This document shows positions 33,146 to 39,181 of a DNA stretch of 39,181 nt, piece after piece (position 1 is the first letter of the stretch; the number at the start of each line of letters is the position of its first letter). The stretch lies in the NCBI GenBank assembly GCA_003242685.1, contig QGVD01000031.1, positions 1 to 39,181 on the forward strand. Reading direction: 5' to 3'. A program made the position numbers and the translations under genes. The notes below the pieces were generated by a model. The model had not been told where the DNA came from and ran no database searches. It saw only the letters and a program-made list of their open reading frames with translations. The stretch is from Pseudomonadota bacterium. GTDB taxonomy: Bacteria > Pseudomonadota > Gammaproteobacteria > Steroidobacterales > Steroidobacteraceae.

Positions 33146-34287
33146 GGAGTTCCAGTGAACCGCCGTTCACCGTGGGAATCGAGGAAGAATATCTGCTCGT
33201 CGACCTGCATACGCGCGATGCGGACCCCGATCCGCCGGCCGAGCTCCTCGCCGAATGCACGCAGCGCGGTCAGGGGCAGATCACCCTGGAGTTCCTCCGC
33301 TCGCAGCTCGAGGTCGGTACGCGTGTCTGCAGCACGCTCGCGGAAGCCCGCACCGATCTCGCACGGCTGCGCTCGATCATCGTGGAAGTGAGCCGCCGCT
33401 TCGAGCGCGCGCCGATCGCGGCCTCGACTCACCCCTTCGCGCGGGCGATCAAGCAGAAGCCCACCGAGAAGGACCGCTACGTCTCACTCGCGAACGAGAT
33501 GCAGGCGGCGGTGCGGCGGATGCTCATCTGCGGCATGCACGTGCACGTCGGCATCGACGACGACGATCTGCGCATCGACCTCGCCAACCAGTTCTCGTAT
33601 TTCCTGCCGCACCTCCTCGCGCTGTCGTGCTCGTCGCCCTTCTGGGAGGGCGAGCGCACGGGGCTCATGTCTTTCCGGCTCACGATCTTCAACTCACTGC
33701 CCCGCACCGGGCTGCCCGAGCGCTTCGACAGCTACGGCGAGCTGCGCAGGCATCTCGACATGCTGATCCGCAACGGACTGATCGAGGACACGACCAAGAT
33801 CTGGTGGGACCTCAGACCGAGCCCGCGCTATCCGACGCTGGAAGTGCGGATCATGGACTGCTGCACCAGCCTCGACGACGCCATCTGTCTGGCCGCGCTC
33901 ACGGTCTGCATCGTGCGCATGCTCTACCGGCTGCGGCGCGCGAACCAGTGCTGGCGGATCTACCCGAACGTGCTCATCGCGGAGAACCGCTGGCGCGCCA
34001 TGCGGTACAGCTTCGACGAATCGCTGCTCGATCTGGCGCGCGGCGAGCTCGTGCCCTTCGCGGAGCTGCTCGACGAGCTCATCGCGCTGGTGCGCGAGGA
34101 TGCCGAGGCGCTCGGCTGCGTGCGCGAGGTCGAGCACGCGCGGACGATCCTCGAGCGCGGCACGAGCGCTCACCGTCAGCTTCGCGTGTTCGAGGAAGCC
34201 CGGGAGCGCGGGGCGAGCGAGAGGGAGGCTCTGCAGGCGGTAGTGGATTTCCTGATACGCGAGACCGCATCCGTTCCGGCCGTGTAG
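33142..34287 (+). CDS. YbdK-type carboxylate-amine ligase (glutamate-cysteine ligase GCS2 family)
   Basis: 381 residues, the usual length. FTVGIEEEYLLVD opens the protein with the family's acidic ATP/metal site, and ITLEFLRSQLEVGT, CGMHVHVGI, WWDLRPSPRYPTLEVRIMD and IAENRWRAMRYS are conserved blocks of PF04107. E. coli YbdK has weak glutamate-cysteine ligase activity in vitro, and the physiological substrates are unknown. The ATG follows GGGAGGTGGAG and overlaps the amidohydrolase stop. A ligase coupled to an amide hydrolase suggests turnover of a small gamma-glutamyl or N-acyl amino acid compound (inference). Confidence 0.9.
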   Translation: MRSSSEPPFTVGIEEEYLLVDLHTRDADPDPPAELLAECTQRGQGQITLEFLRSQLEVGTRVCSTLAEARTDLARLRSIIVEVSRRFERAPIAASTHPFARAIKQKPTEKDRYVSLANEMQAAVRRMLICGMHVHVGIDDDDLRIDLANQFSYFLPHLLALSCSSPFWEGERTGLMSFRLTIFNSLPRTGLPERFDSYGELRRHLDMLIRNGLIEDTTKIWWDLRPSPRYPTLEVRIMDCCTSLDDAICLAALTVCIVRMLYRLRRANQCWRIYPNVLIAENRWRAMRYSFDESLLDLARGELVPFAELLDELIALVREDAEALGCVREVEHARTILERGTSAHRQLRVFEEARERGASEREALQAVVDFLIRETASVPAV

Positions 34288-34326
34288 AATGCGCGCCTTC
34301 TCGTCATTGCTGACTGTGAGGAACGT

Positions 34327-34533
34327 GTGAAGAAGAAGCGTGCTTCCAAGTCCAGACCCCGTCGTGTGCGTCCCTGGTCGGCCGCCGAGCTGCGCATTCT
34401 CGCTGCGCGCATCCGATCCCGGGTGCCGGCGCGCCTCATAGCCAAGGAACTCGGCCGGACCGAGAGCGCAGTCCGGCAGCGCGCGGCCGCGGAGGGCATC
34501 TCTTTCCGCAAGGCTGGCCGCCGAAGACGCTGA
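34327..34533 (+). CDS. Small basic Myb/SANT-like DNA-binding protein
   Basis: 68 residues from a GTG start at 34327 with GAGGA just before it. The ends are very basic (MKKKRASKSRPRR and KAGRRRR). The middle, PWSAAELRILAARI followed by ARLIAKELGRTESAVRQRAAAEGISF, has the Trp and two-helix spacing of a SANT/Myb or related helix-turn-helix domain. Proteins of this size and pattern are common but uncharacterised in proteobacteria. It probably binds DNA. It begins 39 bases after the ligase gene and may be co-transcribed with it. Confidence 0.72.
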   Translation: MKKKRASKSRPRRVRPWSAAELRILAARIRSRVPARLIAKELGRTESAVRQRAAAEGISFRKAGRRRR

Positions 34534-34649
34534 ATGCCGCCGATCACGGTCGAGCACTGACTCCCGTTCATGCCGGACCCCCTTCGGGCGGCTTCTGATC
34601 CGGCCGCCGAAGACGTATGCTGCGCGTCGGTTACGGAGGGGGCACCCGG

Positions 34650-36041
34650 ATGGAAAAACGTGAAGTAGAGATCTCCGAGGTCATCGATTCGGCGAAGTTC
34701 GTCGGCCTGCCCCTCGGCATCACGGTCCTGACGATCTTCATCATGCTGGTCGATGGTTTCGACCTGCAGACGATGTCCTTCGTCGCTCCGGCGCTGCTGC
34801 CGGAGTGGGGAATCGAGCGCTCGGATCTCACTCTGGTGCTCACCGGCAGCATGATCGGCATGGCCGTGGGCTCCGTGCTGCTCGGCTGGCTCGGCGACCG
34901 CATCGGCCGCAAGAACTCGTACCTGGTCTGTATCGCGTTCCTGTTCGTGGGCTCGCTCATGAGCGCGCTCTCGACGGGACTCAACGACCTCTTTGCCTGG
35001 CGGGTTCTGACCGGCATCGGTCTCGGCGGCGTGACGCCGCTCGCCGCGACGATGATCTCCGAGTGGACGCCGAAGCGTGTGCGCGTCGTCGCGGTGGCCT
35101 GCTCGATCGTCGCCGTGCCGCTCGGCGGCAGCATCGGCGCCGAGGTCGCGCGCTGGGTCATTCCGAACTTCGGCTGGCGCACCATCTTCTACATCGGTGC
35201 CGCCCTGCCGCTCGTCTTTCTGCTCATCGCGCTCTTCCTCCTGCCGGAATCTCCCAAGTACCTGACCCAGCGCCCGTCGCGGCATGCGCAGCTCGCGCGC
35301 ATGCTGAACCGGCTGGTCGGGGAGAAGCGCTTCGACGGCACGGAGCGTTTCATCGTGGCCGAGCCGCCGCGTCCGCCGGGCAACTGGTTCGCGATGCTGC
35401 TCAAGCCGCCGTATCTCTCCACGACGCTGCTGCTGTGGGCGGCGTTCGCGTTCAATACCCTGGCGCTCTACGCCTTCACGAACTTCCTGCCCACGGTGCT
35501 CACCGCGACGGGCATGCCGCTCGAGCAGGCGCTGCGCGGCTCCACGTTCTTCAATTTCGGAGGTCTGTTCGGCGCGGTCGGCGGCTCGGTGCTCATCGCG
35601 CTGCTCGGCTCGCGGCTGGTCGGCTCGAGCATCTCGCTGATGGGCGCGATCGCCGTGTTCATCACCGGCGTCACGATCGTCGCGCTCGGTGCCTCGGCCG
35701 ATGCCCAGCTCTACTTCCTGATTCTGCTCGCCGGTGTGGCGATGCACGGCATGCAGAACTTCCTCTACGCGGTAGGCGCGCATTCCTACCCGACCTACAT
35801 CCGCGCGTCCGGCGTCGGTACCGCGCAGACCGTCTCGCGAATCGGCGGCGTGATGAGCTCGGTGCTCGCCGGTGCGTTCTTCGCAATGGAGCCGGCGGCG
35901 CCCGTGAGTCTCTTCTTCTACATGGTCGGCGGCGTTCTGGTCGTCGTGGTGATCAGCTTCTTCTCGCTGCGCACTCACATTCCGCCGAACCGCAGCCGCC
36001 CGGCGCTCAAGGAAGCCGGGGCCGGAGATCCCGCGCACTGA
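34650..36041 (+). CDS. MFS transporter, aromatic acid:H+ symporter (AAHS) type
   Basis: 463 residues with twelve predicted transmembrane segments. The ATG at 34650 follows GGAGGGGG. The first helix carries the AAHS signature DGFDLQ, the loop 2-3 motif is GWLGDRIGRKN, and RVLTGIGLGGVTPLA is the helix 4 block. AAHS proteins import aromatic acids such as 4-hydroxybenzoate, protocatechuate or related carboxylates with protons. No ring-cleavage genes lie nearby, so the substrate is unknown. A strong hairpin follows the stop codon. Confidence 0.88.
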   Translation: MEKREVEISEVIDSAKFVGLPLGITVLTIFIMLVDGFDLQTMSFVAPALLPEWGIERSDLTLVLTGSMIGMAVGSVLLGWLGDRIGRKNSYLVCIAFLFVGSLMSALSTGLNDLFAWRVLTGIGLGGVTPLAATMISEWTPKRVRVVAVACSIVAVPLGGSIGAEVARWVIPNFGWRTIFYIGAALPLVFLLIALFLLPESPKYLTQRPSRHAQLARMLNRLVGEKRFDGTERFIVAEPPRPPGNWFAMLLKPPYLSTTLLLWAAFAFNTLALYAFTNFLPTVLTATGMPLEQALRGSTFFNFGGLFGAVGGSVLIALLGSRLVGSSISLMGAIAVFITGVTIVALGASADAQLYFLILLAGVAMHGMQNFLYAVGAHSYPTYIRASGVGTAQTVSRIGGVMSSVLAGAFFAMEPAAPVSLFFYMVGGVLVVVVISFFSLRTHIPPNRSRPALKEAGAGDPAH

Positions 36042-36045
36042 CTCA

Positions 36046-36076
36046 GCGGGCGGGTCGCATCCTGCGACCCGCCCGC
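36046..36076. terminator. Strong hairpin between convergent genes
   Basis: Perfect 14-base arms (36046-36059 and 36063-36076) with a 3-base loop lie four bases past the transporter stop and before the stop of the convergent DUF2959 gene. The stem is very GC-rich. There is no T-run, so it is probably a bidirectional block or an mRNA 3' end. Confidence 0.65.
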
Positions 36077-36103
36077 ACGCCGCGCGCAGCGCCGGCGGAC
36101 GGG

Positions 36104-36760
36104 TCAGCCGGCATTGCGCATGCGGCCGATGAACTCGTCCGCTTCCGCGATGGCTCGCTCCATGTCCGCGATCAGCGTCGCGGTCTGGCGCTCGATGGAC
36201 GTGAGCTCGCCGCGCAGACTCCGGACCGCCTGCGCGTTGAGGTTGTGCTTGAGGGTGAGCACGCTGTCCTCGAAGGTCTCGAGGACGGGCTGCATTCTCT
36301 CCTCGGCCTGGCGCATGCGGCGGATCAGCACGTCGTAGCGCCGGCGGGTGTCGGCGAGGAGCCGTTCGCTGTCCCGGCGCAGTGAGGGGTTCGAATAATC
36401 GTCGAGCTCCCGTTCCCATTCGCGGAACAGGTCGCCGGCGACGTTCTCGACGGCGTCGATGCGAGCGCTCACGGCGTCGGCGCGTCCGCGCGTCCGCTCG
36501 TACTCGGCACTCAGGCGGTCGTAGATCTCCTCGAGCTCGCCGCCGTCCACCGCGACGAGTGCGCGGAACTGCTCCAGAGCCGAGGTGAACTGCTTCTGCG
36601 CCGCCTCCTGCGCATCGCGCGCGTCGGACACGCGATCGATCAGCAGATCGCGCTTCTCGATGCCGAAGGCCTCGTAGGCGCGATACATCGCCGACTGACA
36701 GCCTGCGAGCGTACAGAGCAGTACGAAGAGCGCGGCGTGGCGAATGCGGGCGTCAGGCAT
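36104..36760 (-). CDS. DUF2959 family lipoprotein
   Basis: 218 residues. A signal peptide ends in the lipobox TLAGC, so Cys21 is probably lipidated. After it, SAMYRAYEAFGIEKRDLLIDRVSDARDAQ is the conserved opening of DUF2959 proteins. The rest is almost wholly helical and charged, with coiled-coil potential, ending at FIGRMRNAG. The family is widespread in gammaproteobacteria and has no established function; the lipid anchor and coiled coil suggest an envelope-associated structural role. It lies 72 bases after the upstream CxxCH gene. Confidence 0.85.
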   Translation of the reverse strand: MPDARIRHAALFVLLCTLAGCQSAMYRAYEAFGIEKRDLLIDRVSDARDAQEAAQKQFTSALEQFRALVAVDGGELEEIYDRLSAEYERTRGRADAVSARIDAVENVAGDLFREWERELDDYSNPSLRRDSERLLADTRRRYDVLIRRMRQAEERMQPVLETFEDSVLTLKHNLNAQAVRSLRGELTSIERQTATLIADMERAIAEADEFIGRMRNAG

Positions 36761-36832
36761 GACGGGCGTCGGAGTCGCTGACCGATGATGTCAACGCCGC
36801 GCCCCTGCTGCGGGTTCCCGCGGGAGAGTAAA

Positions 36833-38245
36833 TCAGGTCCCGGCGCTCGAATGGCCGACGAGCTCGGCGAACTCGGGCTTCGTGGCCGTGAGGATCTCGA
36901 AGATCGCCCTGCGGTCTTCGGCGGAGAGGTGGGCGAACTTCCCGCTCTGATCGCGGCCGGAAAGCACCTCGGCGAAGCGCCCGTAGATGTAGGTCTTCGC
37001 AAAGTGGGGCAGGGCGTCGAACTCCGCCGAGTACACCATGTAGCTGAGCGGATACTTGAGCAGCCGGGTGCGCAGATCGAGCTGGCGGAGCGAGCGGCCC
37101 TGCGGATCGGTCGGCCCGCGCGACTCGAACCACCTGTCGAAGCCCGAGGTCCCCTGGATCTCGTCGGTGAACTCGGGGACACCGACGAAGAACATCGTTT
37201 CCACGATCTGGTCCATCATGCGCTGGACGCCCGTCCGGATGCGCGGCGAGGCGTCCTGCCAGTGCACCTCCGCCTGACCCCGGTTGGCGGCCTCCTGCGC
37301 GAGGAAGGTGCGCGCCTTGTAATTGAAGCGCGTGATGGCGTTGTGCACGTGAACCTGGTGCTCGAACACGAGCAGCGCAACGATGTCGCTCGTGTTCCGC
37401 AGATAGGGCTTCACGTCGAACAGCCCGTCGACGCTGTCGATGTTCCCGCGACGCACCCTGGTGAGGTCCACGGGCTCACGCGTCGGCGGGATCAGGATGT
37501 TGCCGAGATGCTCCATGCTGCCGTGACGGCCCGTCACGAACCACCCGGCCCAGCGCTCGCTCATCGGCGTGTCCGGTTCGAGCTCGAACGAGCGCCCGCC
37601 GGGCAGCAGCGCACCGGAAGTGTCGACCGTCGCCGACAGCAGCAGGAAACGCGGAACGCCGCCGCCCATCATTCCGTAGGTGTCGTGACAGGTGAGGCAG
37701 CGCGACGTCTCGCGCACCAGTTTCTGCTCCGCGCCCGGCTCGTTCGCCAGCCCGTAGAACACCGGACCCAGCTCGGCGTCCATCGTCATGAGCTCGAGGA
37801 GATCGGTGCCCGGAATCCACCCGACGTACGTGTCCTCGTTGAAGTAGAGCGCACGCGGGGTCGAGGCGTTGATCGCGAGGAACTGCAGGCTCGTCTTGGA
37901 ATAGAGGAGCGTCTGCGAGCTCGGATCGATGTCGAGGTGCTCGAGCAGCGAATCGAGATAGCCGCGCGGCTCCCGGTATTCGAGCCTGACCTCGCCGCGA
38001 TCGATGCGCTCCTGCAGACGTGCGACGGCGTTGTGCCTCGGCGTGCGCGAGTAACCGATGACGGGATAGTCCGTGTCGTAGCGCAGCGCGGAGTTGGCAG
38101 GCACCGCGTCGAAGCTGCGCACGGAGTTCGGAGTGATCGGACGCTGGACCGATTCCGCCTCGGGCGATTCGGCCGCTCCGCCCTGAACGGCAGCGAGTGC
38201 CGTGATCGCGAGCGCGAGCTTCGCCGTCTTTCTCGTAAGCTGCAT
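36833..38245 (-). CDS. Exported CxxCH protein of unknown function
   Basis: 470 residues from the ATG at 38245, chosen because it begins a clean signal peptide (MQLTRKTAKLALAITALAAV, cleavage near GGAAES). A single haem c-type site, CLTCH, lies near residues 184-188, with MMGGG soon after giving candidate axial Met residues. The rest shows no domain I can name; LYFNEDTYVGWIPG, RWAGWFVTGRHGSMEHLGN and HVHNAITRFNYKART are distinctive. The C-terminal part is probably helical. It is a likely periplasmic monohaem cytochrome or haem enzyme. The leftward DUF2959 gene follows at a 72-base distance; a Tat-exported oxidoreductase is divergent upstream. An electron-transfer link with that protein is speculative. 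Confidence 0.75.
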   Translation of the reverse strand: MQLTRKTAKLALAITALAAVQGGAAESPEAESVQRPITPNSVRSFDAVPANSALRYDTDYPVIGYSRTPRHNAVARLQERIDRGEVRLEYREPRGYLDSLLEHLDIDPSSQTLLYSKTSLQFLAINASTPRALYFNEDTYVGWIPGTDLLELMTMDAELGPVFYGLANEPGAEQKLVRETSRCLTCHDTYGMMGGGVPRFLLLSATVDTSGALLPGGRSFELEPDTPMSERWAGWFVTGRHGSMEHLGNILIPPTREPVDLTRVRRGNIDSVDGLFDVKPYLRNTSDIVALLVFEHQVHVHNAITRFNYKARTFLAQEAANRGQAEVHWQDASPRIRTGVQRMMDQIVETMFFVGVPEFTDEIQGTSGFDRWFESRGPTDPQGRSLRQLDLRTRLLKYPLSYMVYSAEFDALPHFAKTYIYGRFAEVLSGRDQSGKFAHLSAEDRRAIFEILTATKPEFAELVGHSSAGT

Positions 38246-38561
38246 CCTCGAATCCCGCTCCTTCGGTGGCGCCAGCATGGATGCCGGCCGGGCTGCAGAG
38301 GATACGGGAATCTACGTAGGCCGGAGCGACCGGGAAGGCGCGGCTTTTCATATTTCGCTGCGGCCGGAATCTGCGCCGACGTGTGGGTCGAGCGATGCGC
38401 GTTCATCGATTCAGACACCTCCGGGGCGGCGTGCATCACTCGATGCGCCTTCTTGAGCGAACGCGATCGGCGATATGCTCGGCTCTTCCACACGACACGA
38501 GCGGGCCTGCTGACTGCGGGCAGCTCGCTTACACCGTCAATCGACAACAGGAGGGGCAGGT
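38246..38561. other. Divergent intergenic region
   Basis: This 316-base segment has no supported gene. It lies between the leftward CxxCH gene and the rightward SDR gene and should contain both promoters. An AT-richer patch occurs around 38343-38358. No clear -35/-10 pair, hairpin with a T-run or riboswitch motif was found. Confidence 0.45.
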
Positions 38562-39181
38562 ATGGCGAAGCGCAGGCGCACGAGCGCGAATCCCGATCTC
38601 GAACGGCGTGAGTTCCTCGGCAGGGTGACACTCGGTGCGGGAGGCGCAGCGACTGCGACGCTGCTCGGTGCGGCTGCGCCGCGCCTGGCTCAGGCGCAGA
38701 ACCAGTCTCAGGGGCAGAATCAGGGCCCGGCGCCGCGATCGCCCTCGGCCATCGCGCCGCCCGCCGTCGAGACGCCGAGACCGATGGCGGACGTCCGCGG
38801 GAAGGTCGCCTTCATCACCGGCGGATCGAGCGGCATCGGCCTCGGCATCGCGCGCGTCCTGTCGAAGGCGGGCATGAAGGTGGTGTTCACCTATCTCACC
38901 GACCGGCATCGTGACGAAGCGCTGGCTTCATTCCCGCCCGGCAATGCCGGCGTGCACGCGATCAAGCTGGACGTGACGGATCGAGAGGCCTTCGTCGCGG
39001 CGGCGGACGAGGCGGAGAGGGTCTTCGGCAAGATTCACGTGCTGGTGAACAACGCCGGCGTCGGCATTCGCGCACCCATCTTCCGCGCGACCTACAACGA
39101 CTGGGACTGGGGCATCGGCGTCAATCTCAACGGCGTGTTCAACGGCATTCACACGATCCTGCCGCGCATCATCAGGCACGG
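38562..39181 (+). CDS. Tat-exported short-chain dehydrogenase/reductase (3' end outside window)
   Basis: 206 residues are visible and the frame is still open at the window edge. The ATG follows GGAGGGGCAGG. The N-terminus has a twin-arginine signal, ERREFLG, then a hydrophobic Ala/Gly/Leu stretch and a likely cleavage after AQAQ. A Gln/Pro-rich linker (about 45-75) leads to an SDR domain: FITGGSSGIGLGIA for NAD(P) binding and VLVNNAGVG. The catalytic Y-x3-K lies beyond the window. SDR enzymes oxidise or reduce alcohols and ketones with NAD(P)H and are usually cytoplasmic. Tat export would carry a folded, cofactor-loaded enzyme to the periplasm. Substrate unknown. Confidence 0.83.
   Translation, partial: MAKRRRTSANPDLERREFLGRVTLGAGGAATATLLGAAAPRLAQAQNQSQGQNQGPAPRSPSAIAPPAVETPRPMADVRGKVAFITGGSSGIGLGIARVLSKAGMKVVFTYLTDRHRDEALASFPPGNAGVHAIKLDVTDREAFVAAADEAERVFGKIHVLVNNAGVGIRAPIFRATYNDWDWGIGVNLNGVFNGIHTILPRIIRH

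Noticed and set aside
1..39181. CRISPR arrays, insertion sequences and prophage genes
   Set aside because: I saw no regularly spaced direct repeats, transposase, integrase or phage structural genes.

Overview
The window is high-GC DNA from a chromosomal region of a proteobacterium, most likely a gammaproteobacterium of the Steroidobacter/Nevskia/Xanthomonas side. The evidence is the intact glrK-qseG-glrR order, SrkA, a DUF2959 lipoprotein, a YbdK-type ligase and GEMM-I riboswitches. This is an inference from gene content; no rRNA or tRNA is present to confirm it. I see no insertion sequence, integrase, CRISPR array or tRNA gene.

Layout. Positions 1-809 hold the end of a polysaccharide deacetylase. 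Positions 870-3290 hold two divergent paralogous polysaccharide-lyase genes (heparin lyase I-like). Each has its own cyclic-di-GMP-I (GEMM-I) riboswitch in its leader; the two RNAs lie head to head between the genes. Positions 3332-15280 are one long leftward run of ten exopolysaccharide genes: GT4, methyltransferase, GlpD-like oxidase, epimerase, acyltransferase, flippase, two GT2, CysQ and a GT39-like membrane transferase. Positions 15655-20014 are a rightward run: UPF0104 membrane protein, second epimerase, FkbH-like HAD/GNAT protein and acyl carrier protein. A convergent asparagine-synthetase-like gene (20057-21841) has lost its glutaminase nucleophile.

Positions 22021-25473 are the glrK-qseG-glrR envelope two-component operon, followed in the same direction upstream by galE. 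Rightward from 26681 come srkA, a small lipoprotein, and a 1,224-residue PAS/GAF/GGDEF/EAL protein that may make or break c-di-GMP. Next are an N-formylglutamate amidohydrolase overlapping a YbdK-type carboxylate-amine ligase, a 68-residue Myb-like protein and an aromatic-acid MFS transporter. The right end has a DUF2959 lipoprotein, an exported CxxCH protein of unknown role, and a Tat-exported short-chain dehydrogenase cut by the window edge.

How it may work together (inference). The glycosyltransferases, flippase, epimerases and decorating enzymes would build and export an extracellular polysaccharide. The two lyases, controlled directly by c-di-GMP through RNA, could trim, release or remodel it. 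The riboswitch-lyase pair is the most striking feature. The FkbH-ACP pair, the glutaminase-dead AsnB-like protein and the GlpD-like oxidase with an altered substrate motif suggest an unusual decoration of the polymer.
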